A DNA stretch of 64,000 nt from Streptococcus viridans (GCF_900636365.1 NZ_LR134266.1:1129501-1193500); one strand, 5' to 3'. Numbered from the stretch's first letter, positions 1-8,111 are shown. Translations and numbers: made by a program. The notes: generated by a model not told the origin, from the letters alone.

Positions 1-582
1 AATCTTGCCACTGTTTACATAAGATTCCGCTTCTTTCACAGCATTCTCCTTCCAATCGAAATTTACTTGTTCTACAGCATAGTCAGCCTCTTTTTGAGTA
101 AATAGTGCAACATTTATCAGTTGCTCAACTAACTTTTCTTTTGAATAACGATACTTTTGAAGTGATTTTGCTGCTAAAACAGCCTGCTCTTTCCAGTCTA
201 TATTAAGCTTATATACAGCGTACTGGTTAGCGCCTTCAGAATAATTATAAATCTTTATTTTATTTTTGATAGCCTGCATCGAAATAGGAGAATCCGCTGA
301 CAGATTTTTAGCTGTTTCATATGCCCTTTTAAATTCTTTTTCTACTAAAGTTGGAGAAAAAAGTTTTTTAACAAGCAAATTAAATAATAATTCGAAATTA
401 TCATTATATTCATCAAATGGATTAGAGTATTTTTCTACAGGATAAGTTTCTTTTGTCCATGAATAACTCGAATGATTATGAGCATTCTCATAAGCTTTAA
501 TATAACTATTATACATAATAGCGAACATTCCTATCAACGATACAAAAATCGCAAAAATAAATATCAAAAATTTTTTCATCAT
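1..582 (-). CDS. Ltp-domain cell-surface protein, 3' end beyond the left edge
   Basis: The frame opens at a tandem ATG-ATG (582 or 579) preceded by AAAGG and stays open for 194 codons to the window edge, so the C-terminus is missing. The N-terminus (MMKKFLIFIFAIFVSLIG...) is a hydrophobic signal anchor over about residues 3-25; no lipobox cysteine is visible, so it is probably membrane-anchored rather than a lipoprotein. From about residue 125 there are two copies of the Ltp repeat, recognisable by the pattern DWKExAVxxAxS followed by YSKEKLVEQL and then a second DWKENAVKEAESY. Ltp repeats occur in streptococcal surface proteins and in the phage TP-J34 superinfection-exclusion lipoprotein that blocks DNA injection. 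A role here in phage exclusion is only an inference. The family assignment is fairly firm. Confidence 0.75.
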   Translation of the reverse strand, partial: MMKKFLIFIFAIFVSLIGMFAIMYNSYIKAYENAHNHSSYSWTKETYPVEKYSNPFDEYNDNFELLFNLLVKKLFSPTLVEKEFKRAYETAKNLSADSPISMQAIKNKIKIYNYSEGANQYAVYKLNIDWKEQAVLAAKSLQKYRYSKEKLVEQLINVALFTQKEADYAVEQVNFDWKENAVKEAESYVNSGKI

Positions 583-726
583 GAATACCTTTACTTGTTT
601 TTAGTCAATTTAATTTGTTATTTTGTTCTTAATAAAGCAATATTGTAAACTCAACAGTCTCATTCATACAGATACTTCCTAACTATGTGTATTTTTTCTT
701 TTAGGACAGAATAGACAATCTGTTTC

Positions 727-1245
727 CTAGTCACCTTTTAATTGCACTTGCGTATGGGCTATCAGGTCTCCAAGATGCCTCTTATCTCTCCGAAACATCG
801 TCATTGCTAGTAAGGAAACTGCTAGTAAAGTCGCCGAAATAGAAAGGATAATGGATAATCCATCAAAATTACTATAGAAGCCATGAATGGTGCCCATATG
901 ACCGAGTTGCCAAGGTAAAAATTTAATGGTATTTCTGATCAAGCTAGCTTGCACTGTTTTTTTCTGGTAGACCAGTTCAAGTCCTGCTTTTACCTTCCCA
1001 AAACTGCCATCATTTTTATAATCCAAGAATGTGAACAGGAGCGTGATTGGCAAAACAGAGGTAAAAAATACAAGCCACTGCGACTGAATTTCTGTAAACT
1101 CTGGGACACCATTAAAAAAAATGATGTAAATAAGCATCGAAACAATAAACAGAAGAGCTAAATAAGCTAGAATGAAAAGATAATCGAATAGAAATTCTAT
1201 CATTCTTTTTTTAACCGAAATAGGATTGATTGCTAACATCTTCAT
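727..1245 (-). CDS. RDD family membrane protein
   Basis: Small integral membrane protein of the RDD family, whose transport role is poorly defined. It has about four hydrophobic segments: two near the N-terminus after a basic stretch (ISVKKRMIEFLFDYLF), one around VFFTSVLPITLLF and one near ILSISATLLAV. The family's charged signature is visible at the start of the domain (KKRMIEFLFDYL), in the middle (FLDYKNDGSFGK) and near the end (RRDKRHLGDLIAHT). I chose the ATG at 1245 because AAGGAGG lies 8 bases upstream; a seven-residue longer form starting MRKEEPA is possible but would place the ribosome site inside the gene. A -10 like TATAAT lies at 1272-1277, just after repeat copy 1, so the gene is probably transcribed alone. 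Confidence 0.8.
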   Translation of the reverse strand: MKMLAINPISVKKRMIEFLFDYLFILAYLALLFIVSMLIYIIFFNGVPEFTEIQSQWLVFFTSVLPITLLFTFLDYKNDGSFGKVKAGLELVYQKKTVQASLIRNTIKFLPWQLGHMGTIHGFYSNFDGLSIILSISATLLAVSLLAMTMFRRDKRHLGDLIAHTQVQLKGD

Positions 1246-1313
1246 CGCCGGCTCCTCCTTTCTCATCTCCCATTATAATATAAGGGCACGAATAAAGAAA
1301 CAATTTATATAAA

Positions 1314-1488
1314 GAGGCTGGGACAAAAGTCCTAGCCTCTCAATTGTCTTTGGATTGTCGAGTAAGACGCAGTGGTTGAGTGGGCTCTACTACGCTGATT
1401 TCATCAGCTTTTATAACCCTACTCAACTGTGCGGAGGTGGGACGACGAAATCGAATTCTAACCAATTACCGATTTCTGTCCCACTCTC
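1314..1488. repeat. Interspersed ~177-bp repeat, copy 1 (three stem-loops)
   Basis: First of seven nearly identical copies. On the plus strand it begins GAGGCTGGGACAAAAGTCC and ends CGATTTCTGTCCCACTC. Three hairpins can be drawn: H1, an 11-bp stem around an AAAA loop at the left end; H2, GTTGAGT...ACTCAAC enclosing GGGCT...AGCCC and GCTGAT...ATCAGC; and H3, GTGGGAC...GTCCCAC enclosing GAAATCG...CGATTTC. The two termini share the inverted motif TGGGACA/TGTCCC, like short terminal inverted repeats. Read on the minus strand, H1 followed by TTTATAT forms an intrinsic terminator for the neopullulanase gene, whose stop codon lies 7 bases from the repeat. This copy has small differences in H2 (ATAACCC in place of ACAGCCC). 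Confidence 0.95.
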
Positions 1489-1495
1489 TTTCTTA

Positions 1496-3244
1496 CTAAT
1501 TTTCTCTATAAATAACAAAGCCATTTGGCTGAATGATCAAGCGATCATGGGAAATGCTTCCAAGACTCATCAGATCTGCCTGTCCTCTTTCTAAGACAAC
1601 GTCTTTCTTCGACTGGTTAAAGTAGGCTTTGAGCATGTCACCTTCATGCTGCCATTCTACTGCTACTACATCTGGCTCTACTTCTTCCAGACTCACTTTA
1701 CCATGCTGGATCAAGCCCGCTACTTCTTTTCGGAGCTGGATCAAGTCCTTCATAAAGTTCAGCATATCGTTGTCCGCAGACACGCGCTCCCATGGCATGA
1801 CACGGCGGCAATCAGGGTCTGGACCACCGATGAGGGCTAGCTCCGTTCCATAATAAATACAGGGCGTACCTCGTTGCAGATAGAGGAATGACAGAGCAGA
1901 CTTGACAGACTGAAGATTGCCTTTGGCCGTCGTCAAAATGCGCTCTGTATCATGCGAGTCTAAGAGGTTAAACATAACCTCAGAAATCTGCTGCCTGTAG
2001 TACATAGACTGGCTATTGATCTCCCAAATGAAGCGTTGCGTCTCCTTATGCCCCCGCAGGAAATAATCCTTGATACTTTCAGAGAGGGGATAGTTCATCA
2101 CCGCATGGAACTCATCGCCCTTGAGCCAAGGTTGTGACGAATGCCAGATTTCTCCGAGGATATAGAGGTTTGGTTTCTTGGCTAAGACCGCCTTACGGAA
2201 ATCTCGCCAGAATTGATGGTCGATCTCATTGGCCACATCCAGTCGCCAAGCATCAATATTAAACTCTTCAATCCAGTAAGTCGCAACCTTCAAAAGATAG
2301 GCCTTCACCTCAGGAATAGCCGTATTGAGCTTAGGCATATAGCCTGCAAAGGCAAAAGCATGGTAAGACAAGTCGCGACTATTCCACAGACTTTCTGAGG
2401 AGACAGGGAACTCTTTAATATGGAACCAATCCTTGTAAATCGAATTCTCCCCGTGTTTGACCACATCCTGCCATTGGGGTGAATCATAGCCAATATGGTT
2501 GAAGACGGCATCCAGCATAATCTTCATCCCACGTGCGTGAGCCTCTTTCACTAGCTGGCGGAAGGTCTCCTTATCTCCAAAATGGCGATCAATTTCAAAA
2601 TAGTCAATGGTATCGTACTTGTGGTTACTCGGAGATTCAAAAATCGGGCAAAGGTAGAGCCCTGTAATCCCTAACTCCTGCAAGTAATCTAAGTGATCGA
2701 TAATCCCTTGCAAATCACCACCAAAGAAATCCAATACTTGAGGAGCAATAGAGGCGTCCCAAGGACGAACGCCTTCTGGCGAAATAGCTGGATTCCCATT
2801 GGCGAAGCGCTCAGGAAATATTTGGTACCAAACCGTCTGAGCCACCCAATCTGGAACAGCACACCCATCAATCTCATGGATAAAGGGAAGCTTAAAACCG
2901 TTCATGACGAAGTCCAGGTTCTCCCTGTTGTAGGCTGCTACACCTCGGTCACCGTACAAGATCTTCTCTCCCGCTGTGTCCTCTAATTCAAAGAGGTACT
3001 GGATCCGTGCATGGCGGACAGATACCGACACCTGCCAATAATCAAAGAGGTCATCTGTTGTCACCTTGTCCATTTCCTTGGTCGCCTCATAAAGATCCTC
3101 TATAAAAATAAAGGGATCCCCATAGTGCAAGACAATCCGTTTGATATCTTCTTTCTTGGTCCGGATGCGAATGTGAAGCTGGCCGTCCTTATATAGATAG
3201 GCGTACTCCGATTCAGGCCTATGATAAATAGCTGTTAATTCCAT
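1496..3244 (-). CDS. nplT: Neopullulanase / cyclomaltodextrinase-type alpha-glycosidase (GH13)
   Basis: Cytoplasmic GH13 enzyme that hydrolyses alpha-1,4 (and some alpha-1,6) links in maltodextrins, cyclodextrins or pullulan. There is no signal peptide. An N-terminal CBM34-like beta domain (about residues 1-120) precedes the TIM barrel. All four conserved GH13 regions are present: DAVFNHIG; WRLDVANE with the nucleophile at about D336; GEIW with the acid/base at about E365; and LDSHDTER with the third carboxylate at about D432. The length of 582 residues is usual for the neopullulanase group. It has its own promoter and a cre site, so expression is expected to be lowered by CcpA when glucose is present. 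Repeat copy 1 ends the transcript. The exact substrate cannot be read from sequence; maltogenic amylase is an alternative name. Confidence 0.9.
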   Translation of the reverse strand: MELTAIYHRPESEYAYLYKDGQLHIRIRTKKEDIKRIVLHYGDPFIFIEDLYEATKEMDKVTTDDLFDYWQVSVSVRHARIQYLFELEDTAGEKILYGDRGVAAYNRENLDFVMNGFKLPFIHEIDGCAVPDWVAQTVWYQIFPERFANGNPAISPEGVRPWDASIAPQVLDFFGGDLQGIIDHLDYLQELGITGLYLCPIFESPSNHKYDTIDYFEIDRHFGDKETFRQLVKEAHARGMKIMLDAVFNHIGYDSPQWQDVVKHGENSIYKDWFHIKEFPVSSESLWNSRDLSYHAFAFAGYMPKLNTAIPEVKAYLLKVATYWIEEFNIDAWRLDVANEIDHQFWRDFRKAVLAKKPNLYILGEIWHSSQPWLKGDEFHAVMNYPLSESIKDYFLRGHKETQRFIWEINSQSMYYRQQISEVMFNLLDSHDTERILTTAKGNLQSVKSALSFLYLQRGTPCIYYGTELALIGGPDPDCRRVMPWERVSADNDMLNFMKDLIQLRKEVAGLIQHGKVSLEEVEPDVVAVEWQHEGDMLKAYFNQSKKDVVLERGQADLMSLGSISHDRLIIQPNGFVIYREN

Positions 3245-3290
3245 CTGTCTTGTCTCCTACTTTACATTCTTTTCATCATTTACCAGTTTA

Positions 3291-3304
3291 TGCAAACGAT
3301 TACA
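3291..3304. promoter_or_regulatory. cre site (CcpA operator) upstream of nplT
   Basis: On the minus strand the site reads TGTAATCGTTTGCA, matching the cre consensus TGWAANCGNTNWCA at 13 of 14 positions. It lies just downstream of the -10 box of nplT and before the gene, a position where CcpA-HPr(Ser-P) would block transcription. Confidence 0.75.
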
Positions 3305-3318
3305 CAAAATCATTTTCT

Positions 3319-3347
3319 AGTATACAACTTTATAAATAGGTTTGCAA
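3319..3347 (-). promoter_or_regulatory. Promoter of nplT
   Basis: On the minus strand TTGCAA (3342-3347) and TATACT (3319-3324) are separated by 17 bases. The predicted start of transcription is near 3312, leaving a leader of about 65 bases that contains the cre site. Confidence 0.65.
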
Positions 3348-3359
3348 GTCAAATTCTGA

Positions 3360-3388
3360 TTGAACAAAATCCTCTATTCTGCTAAAAT
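3360..3388 (+). promoter_or_regulatory. Promoter of the 196-residue membrane protein gene
   Basis: TTGAAC (3360-3365) and TAAAAT (3383-3388) with a 17-base spacer, about 28 bases before the start codon. It is divergent from the nplT promoter, and the two are about 13 bases apart. Confidence 0.7.
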
Positions 3389-3416
3389 AGAGCTATTATA
3401 AATATAAGGAGTTCCT

Positions 3417-4007
3417 ATGCAGAAAGAAATTAAAGGCTTATACACCATTTATGGTATGTGGTTGTTTTTCGGGATCATTGGGATGATTTTTATTTCCTTC
3501 AATCTTCCGAGTGCTCTTCAGAAAAACGATACAGTTGGGATTGTCTTTTCAATCGTATTCGGTATTATTTTCTTAGCCATGATTCTTGGATTTGGCCATT
3601 TAATCCGAGTCGCACCCAAAAAAGTTCAAGAAAAATACCAGGATATCTTCAATCACTATCCAGAACTTGAAGAGAACGTGGAATTATTCAAAGAGAATGC
3701 GACTGCTGTCGATAAACTGAACCAACTCTACCTTTACCGCGAAGCTATCTTCAATACAGAATATGGACGATTCGTTAATCCTATCTTTCTCAATGAAATT
3801 CAGGCACTCGGGGTTCGAATCAAGTGGGTCCGTAACGGAAAGGTACGTTCGAAAAACCTCTTCTTACTTGAGAGAGAGGGAGAGAAAGAATTCGAATTCG
3901 ATTTAGGTATGGTTACACCAGCAAAATATGAACAATTAATCCTCTTCTTACATGCTGTATTAGATGTCAAACCAGGTCTTGAGTTCTTTAATGAAGTTGA
4001 AGATTGA
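3417..4007 (+). CDS. Unknown two-TM membrane protein
   Basis: I do not recognise this 196-residue protein. It has two hydrophobic segments near the N-terminus (about residues 11-30 and 43-63: GMWLFFGIIGMIF and IVFSIVFGIIFLAMILGFG). The rest is a soluble domain of about 130 residues that starts RVAPKKVQEKYQDIF and is rich in charged residues. The ATG has an AAGGAG site 5 bases upstream. It stands alone, divergent from nplT and convergent with the next gene, with a shared terminator at its 3' end. The translation is clean and the codon use resembles that of neighbouring core genes, so it is a real gene without an assigned function. Confidence 0.8.
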   Translation: MQKEIKGLYTIYGMWLFFGIIGMIFISFNLPSALQKNDTVGIVFSIVFGIIFLAMILGFGHLIRVAPKKVQEKYQDIFNHYPELEENVELFKENATAVDKLNQLYLYREAIFNTEYGRFVNPIFLNEIQALGVRIKWVRNGKVRSKNLFLLEREGEKEFEFDLGMVTPAKYEQLILFLHAVLDVKPGLEFFNEVED

Positions 4008-4012
4008 TCAAA

Positions 4013-4040
4013 AAAACAAGCCCTAGAAAGGCTTGTTTTT
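4013..4040. terminator. Bidirectional intrinsic terminator
   Basis: AACAAGCC, a seven-base loop, and GGCTTGTT form an 8-bp stem flanked by A and T runs on both sides. It follows the plus-strand gene ending at 4007. The stop codon of the minus-strand gene at 4023 lies in its loop, so the hairpin also encodes the last residues of that protein. Confidence 0.85.
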
Positions 4041-4709
4041 GTTTTCCAAAATTTCCTTAAAGGCTCTTTCAATTTTCTCTCCACGTTTAAATATTAAATT
4101 TTGTATGTCTTCTACTGAATAGATTGGCTTGATTTGGTTCTCAATAAAATAGGCAGACTGAAAAGTCATTTCGATATAATCATCAAAACTCAAATCCCCC
4201 ATCTTGAATTCTTTCCAGTGATTTTGCAGATACTTCAGCATCTGGTTCCAATCTTCATTAAAATCCTTATGGATAAATTGTAAGCTTCTTGGTAATTTAA
4301 CCATGCCTGGAATGGGGGTAAAGTTACCAATATAATGAAAGGGATAGGCAAATTCACAACCATTCTTATCTTCTTCAATTTTATTTCGGTTGTATCTTGC
4401 TTTCCCATTGTTCATCACATCAAAAAGAAATCTAAAACAAGTGCCATCACTCTTTACAAGGAGAACATTTCTATTTATAGAATACGTATAAGGCTGGTCA
4501 TATTTTTTGGAAAGAAAACGAGAAAGTATTTCTCCCCAGATTAGTTGACAAAAAGGCGATTGCTCATAATCACCCACCGTCCATTCATCATGATCCATGA
4601 GATTGTACGAAGCAATATCGAGTTTCCTCCACTTGCTCTTGATTTCATCCAACCATTCCTTCTGCATATCCATCCATTTAAACTTATTCTTTGCTTTTAA
4701 ATAAGACAT
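4023..4709 (-). CDS. Unknown soluble protein, 228 residues
   Basis: Unrecognised cytoplasmic protein with no membrane segment and no signal peptide. It is rich in aromatic residues and lysine (MSYLKAKNKFKWMDMQKEW), with a central basic patch (NNGKARYNRNKIEED) and a long C-terminal half that looks helical. The ribosome site is weak (GAGATGAG about 5 bases before the ATG). It is the first of a run of small minus-strand genes from different families that make up the accessory block at 4-10 kb. Its 3' end overlaps the terminator shared with the gene before it. I infer a real gene because the frame is open for 228 codons and ends cleanly; the function is unknown. Confidence 0.7.
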   Translation of the reverse strand: MSYLKAKNKFKWMDMQKEWLDEIKSKWRKLDIASYNLMDHDEWTVGDYEQSPFCQLIWGEILSRFLSKKYDQPYTYSINRNVLLVKSDGTCFRFLFDVMNNGKARYNRNKIEEDKNGCEFAYPFHYIGNFTPIPGMVKLPRSLQFIHKDFNEDWNQMLKYLQNHWKEFKMGDLSFDDYIEMTFQSAYFIENQIKPIYSVEDIQNLIFKRGEKIERAFKEILENKNKPF

Positions 4710-4851
4710 TTCAACTCATCTCACTTTCACTTCATGTCAGAGTCAGATAAAAACTGTTTGCTTAAAGATGAAATTGTTCTCGGAATCGTAGAAACTAGCA
4801 AGGACTCATTTAGCAAATAAATCAATTGGCAGTTGGCCTTATTCCTTACCT

Positions 4852-4893
4852 TTACAACAAGTCATCTAGCCCTCTTTTGCTGATAGTGACCAT
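4852..4893 (-). other. Possible 13-codon ORF or gene relic with a strong ribosome site
   Basis: In the 235-base gap before the CPBP gene, GGGAGGAA precedes ATG GTC ACT and a frame that stops after 13 residues (MVTISKRGLDDLL). It may be the truncated head of a lost gene or chance. No other feature is seen in the gap. Confidence 0.25.
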
Positions 4894-4944
4894 TTCCTCC
4901 CTATAATGAAAATCCTTTATTAGCTAGATAACATTAAAATCTGT

Positions 4945-5616
4945 CTAGCTATACATCATTAGCAAAAGAATTCCTGTTGCATTTCCAAGAATATGAGAAA
5001 GTGTAGAAATCAAACAATTCCCAGACTTTTTATAAATCATTGCATAGATAATACTATCAACAAAAATCATGAAAATATCGTAGCTTACAAGCCTAACGCT
5101 TCCACTAGAAATATGGGCTATCGCGAACAATAAAGAAGATAGAATGGCACAAAGCCAAAATGGTATAATTCTCATTGACTTACCAAGAAAGAAACCTCTC
5201 CATGCAATTTCTTCCCCCAAGGCTGCGATTACTATTTGTACCATAAGGAGCGGTATTTTATCGAAGGATAACATACCATCCGTTCTTCCCAAAACATGAC
5301 TAGCAAAAGCGCCCTTAAATATCATATCGCCGATAAGCAAAGTTGCTGCAGCGGTTCCTACAGGAAGCAAGACCAAAAGAATTACCCCTTGTTTTTTCAG
5401 ATCATCGAAAAATGTTTTAAAGCGCAAACCTGATTCTATATGTGATTTTTTATCAAAATGTTCAAGAACAAAGAAAAAGAGAATACCAATCAGTACAGTG
5501 AGACCTGATAAAGAAAGTTCAGGTATTATCTTTGTCAAAGACAATACTGCCATTAGAAACAAACCAATGATCGTAGTATATACAGACTTTTTATCTATTT
5601 TAGCAAAATCAGGCAT
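4945..5616 (-). CDS. CPBP family intramembrane metalloprotease
   Basis: Polytopic membrane protein (about seven hydrophobic segments in 223 residues) with the three catalytic signatures of the CPBP/Abi family: GEEIAWRG (EExxxR), FAIAH (FxxxH) and SHILGN (HxxxN). Members of the family process CAAX-type prenylated proteins in eukaryotes. In lactic acid bacteria they are often bacteriocin self-immunity or maturation proteins, and no bacteriocin gene is seen nearby. The start is supported by GAGGAG about 8 bases upstream. It sits in the accessory block next to unrelated genes, so no partner is evident. Confidence 0.85.
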   Translation of the reverse strand: MPDFAKIDKKSVYTTIIGLFLMAVLSLTKIIPELSLSGLTVLIGILFFFVLEHFDKKSHIESGLRFKTFFDDLKKQGVILLVLLPVGTAAATLLIGDMIFKGAFASHVLGRTDGMLSFDKIPLLMVQIVIAALGEEIAWRGFFLGKSMRIIPFWLCAILSSLLFAIAHISSGSVRLVSYDIFMIFVDSIIYAMIYKKSGNCLISTLSHILGNATGILLLMMYS

Positions 5617-5960
5617 AAATATTTCTCCTCAACGTTAGTAGGGCGACATGGTTATTCTTTTTTCCTGAATTGTCAAACTAGGTGCACAATTCAAGACTTA
5701 AAAAAACTATTCGCCAAAAGGTTTCTAGGATTTCACGAGCAAAGTTACACACTCAACAATTCGCTGTTGTCGCATGAGAAGAAGATCTCTTCTACTTCGC
5801 TGGTAAATCAGCTCGTACAAGTAGTGATACTGCCTCGACATAAAACGAGTGAACATTAAGTATGTCATGTGAACCTGTATTTATATAGAAATATAGCTAT
5901 AAACCTTTCAACGATAGCATTAAGTAATCGTTAAAAGGTATTCCTTCGACAAACAGTGAT
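5617..5960. other. 344-base gene-free stretch
   Basis: No coding frame is supported. It holds a shortened copy of the second repeat (5745-5841) flanked by AT-rich DNA. It contains the leader of the CPBP gene at its left end. I see no clear terminator for the GNAT gene at its right end. Confidence 0.5.
5745..5841. repeat. Second interspersed repeat, short copy
   Basis: Two blocks match the copy at 10136-10274: TTACACACTC..TTCGCTGTTG near the left end and CTTCTACTTCGCTG plus TCAGCTCGTACAAG plus AGTGATACTGCCTC at the right. The roughly 45 bases between the blocks in the longer copy are missing here. Substitutions are spread along the match, so both copies are old. Confidence 0.75.
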
Positions 5961-6503
5961 TCACTTAATTGAAATCCACTCTTCCTTTGATAGACAGGTT
6001 ATGTGTTCTGTGCGAAAAACACCTTCCAATGCAGATGGAACGTTCTCTTTTGTATGATGGTAACGGAACCCACATTTTTCCTGAACTCTCTTTGATTTTG
6101 TATTGCCGTCAAAATAACCGCACCACAATTTCTCCAGCTTCAAGTCATCAAATCCATGTCTCATTATCTCACGAACTGCTTCTGGTATAAGACCTTGACC
6201 CCAATAGGGAACTCCTATCCAGTAGCCAATCTCCGCCTCAGTATCAGGAATCCCTTTATCACTTGCAGAGCCAATCATCGACCCTATGCTACCCACTGGC
6301 TGCATCGTTTCTTTTAAAACGATGGCGTATGTCTCGGGTGCGGAAAAATAACTTTTTATAATCTCTCTGCTATTTTCAACACTAGTATGTACAGGCCACC
6401 CCGCAATCGGACCCACCTCTGGATTACTAGCATATTGAAATAAATCAGCGGCATCTCTTTCTTCCCATGGGCGAAGAATCAATCTTTCCGTTTCTAAAAT
6501 CAT
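5961..6503 (-). CDS. GNAT N-acetyltransferase, RimJ/RimL type
   Basis: Acetyl-CoA dependent N-acetyltransferase of the RimJ/RimL-like group. It begins ETERLILRPWEERDAADLF, the standard start of this family, and carries PVGSIG in strand 4, IGYWIGVPYWGQGLIPEAV with the acetyl-CoA loop (WGQGLI), and a C-terminal NTKSKRVQEKCGFR motif. I start it at the ATG at 6503, 7 bases after TAAGGAG; a ten-residue upstream extension beginning MIKVEF would overlap the preceding gene's stop and would contain this ribosome site. It lies 26 bases after the TfoX-like gene and is probably cotranscribed with it. The substrate is unknown. Confidence 0.85.
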   Translation of the reverse strand: MILETERLILRPWEERDAADLFQYASNPEVGPIAGWPVHTSVENSREIIKSYFSAPETYAIVLKETMQPVGSIGSMIGSASDKGIPDTEAEIGYWIGVPYWGQGLIPEAVREIMRHGFDDLKLEKLWCGYFDGNTKSKRVQEKCGFRYHHTKENVPSALEGVFRTEHITCLSKEEWISIK

Positions 6504-6529
6504 TTTTCTCTCCTTAAATTCCACTTTAA

Positions 6530-6844
6530 TCATTTCTTTGGTTTAGGTGCAGGTAATTCATCATACATTGCATTGAATAAGCCAGTTAAATAATTTTTGT
6601 TGTCAACATCATCTACCAACAGCATTTCCTTTGCTCCATCATATGGTGACTCGTACTTTGCATTTGGCATATATGCCATTGCAGAGTTAACAGGCTTCAC
6701 TAAAAATCTATCATCATAAATTCCACCCATGATTTTCCCTCGATAATAAATTATATATTCGCCCATCATTGCTCTATATGATATTTCTTCCAAATCGGAT
6801 AGTTGTTCTAAAATGAAATCTAAATATTCTTTACTTGAAGCCAT
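6530..6844 (-). CDS. TfoX/Sxy N-terminal-domain protein
   Basis: A 104-residue protein made of the TfoX N-terminal domain alone. Recognisable features are the opening helix (EYLDFILEQLSDL), the RAMMGEYIIYYRGKIMGGI core and the VKPVNSAMAYMPNAKY segment with the hydrophobic pattern of this family. In gamma-proteobacteria TfoX/Sxy drives competence, but Gram-positive single-domain members have no established role. A ribosome site (GGGAGATAG) precedes the ATG. It is followed closely by a GNAT gene. The family call is solid; a link with streptococcal competence should not be assumed. Confidence 0.8.
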   Translation of the reverse strand: MASSKEYLDFILEQLSDLEEISYRAMMGEYIIYYRGKIMGGIYDDRFLVKPVNSAMAYMPNAKYESPYDGAKEMLLVDDVDNKNYLTGLFNAMYDELPAPKPKK

Positions 6845-6963
6845 TTTTGCTATCTCCCTTAATTACTAAAATTTCAATAGTCCATTTTCATAAAATTGAA
6901 AATTGGGTCCCATGCAGTACGTCTTCACTTTAGTTTCCTAGTTCCAGATTTACATAATGAAAA

Positions 6964-7572
6964 CTAGTCAATTTTCTCAATAATGTTTCCAAGTTTATCT
7001 AATACAAGACAGGAATGATCATTTAGTGGAATTATGGGAACATTAACGAGTTCTTCAGCTCTATCCTTATTAACTTTATCATTCCATGAATCATAATGAA
7101 CACTAATTAAAAACTGACTAAAGAGTCCTAATCCATTTTTTATCTTTATCTGATGATCTGAATTATCATTAGGTGAAACATAGACTTTTTCTCCTAATAA
7201 TAGGGCTCCTGCAGAAAATCCCATAACTTTCGCCCCTTTATTCAGCATACGATCGATATAATTTTTGAACTGCTGATTGACGTAAGTAGCTAAATACTTT
7301 TCCGTATTTCCACCACCGATAATAATTAGATCAGCATCTAGATAGCTATCAAAATCAATCTGCTCAGTGTCCAAGAGTAAGTAATCAGTGTTTAAGTTAG
7401 GAAAATGGCTTTGGATAACTTCCGTGTACTTTTTCATATACGGTTCCCAATTTTCTCGATAAACTGTAAAAATGACAATTCTTTCGATCTTCCTTGATGA
7501 AACAATTTTATTAACAATCATATGGTTCTTTATCGGCGGATTTCCACCCATCAAAAAAATTTGTTCGTCCAA
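6964..7572 (-). CDS. Peptidase S51 / type 1 glutamine amidotransferase-like protein
   Basis: Cytoplasmic protein of the peptidase E (S51) superfamily with a class I amidotransferase-like fold. It opens with a strand and glycine turn (IFLMGGNPP), has the IIGGGNTEKYL motif in the middle and the nucleophile elbow GFSAGALLLG, whose serine would be catalytic. A later histidine in LISVHYDSW fits the family pattern. True peptidase E cleaves Asp-X dipeptides, while relatives include cyanophycinase, so the substrate is open. Its length of 202 residues is close to the usual 200-230. A short gap separates it from the AAC(6')-like gene upstream, and the two may share a transcript. Confidence 0.75.
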   Translation of the reverse strand: MDEQIFLMGGNPPIKNHMIVNKIVSSRKIERIVIFTVYRENWEPYMKKYTEVIQSHFPNLNTDYLLLDTEQIDFDSYLDADLIIIGGGNTEKYLATYVNQQFKNYIDRMLNKGAKVMGFSAGALLLGEKVYVSPNDNSDHQIKIKNGLGLFSQFLISVHYDSWNDKVNKDRAEELVNVPIIPLNDHSCLVLDKLGNIIEKID

Positions 7573-7619
7573 TCTTTCACACTTTCTAAAGATACATAAA
7601 TTTTGACCACGTTCTGAAA

Positions 7620-8111
7620 TTATAATTTCTTCTTAAAATGAATAATTCTATTTGCCTCCTGAAATCCAATATTGAGATGAAATCTTATAGAATCCGTATT
7701 CGTTAAAGTACAGTCACTTGCAAATTCTTTACATCCTTTATTTTTCGCCCATTCCTCACATTTTGTACAGAGATTTTTAGCAATATCCTTTAAACGATAT
7801 TCCTCGTCGACAATAATCCCTTCTAAGAATCCAACAGGACTATATTTACAACCTTCAACATAATCAAATCTGAGTGAACATAGTGCTAGACCTACAATTG
7901 TGTCACCTTCAACTTCAGTAAAGATTGCAGTATTTTTGCCATTCGTATATTTTTTTACTTCATCAATAGCTTCTTTATCGGTCAATTGGGGCCATAATTG
8001 TTTCATTAGTTTAGCCGTTTTTATGGAATCTTTTGTCATTCCATCCATATTGATGTTCCTCCGCAAATTACAGGCAAATGTTTCGAATCGTGCTGTTACC
8101 TTGTTACTCAT
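7620..8111 (-). CDS. AAC(6')-like GNAT acetyltransferase with altered acetyl-CoA loop
   Basis: The core closely resembles aminoglycoside 6'-N-acetyltransferases of the AAC(6')-I group: AKLMKQLWP near the start, LRFDYVEG..SPVGFLEGI in the middle, and EFASDC followed by FHLNIGFQEANRI at the end. Two things are odd. The acetyl-CoA pyrophosphate loop, normally R/QGxGxA, reads YRLKDIA here, with both glycines replaced. The N-terminus (MSNKVTARFETFACNLRRNI) does not look like the usual MIRxA strand, and a later ATG at MDGMTKDS or MTKDS would fit the family better. I infer a decaying or repurposed gene. Whether it acts on aminoglycosides cannot be told from sequence. Confidence 0.65.
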   Translation of the reverse strand: MSNKVTARFETFACNLRRNINMDGMTKDSIKTAKLMKQLWPQLTDKEAIDEVKKYTNGKNTAIFTEVEGDTIVGLALCSLRFDYVEGCKYSPVGFLEGIIVDEEYRLKDIAKNLCTKCEEWAKNKGCKEFASDCTLTNTDSIRFHLNIGFQEANRIIHFKKKL

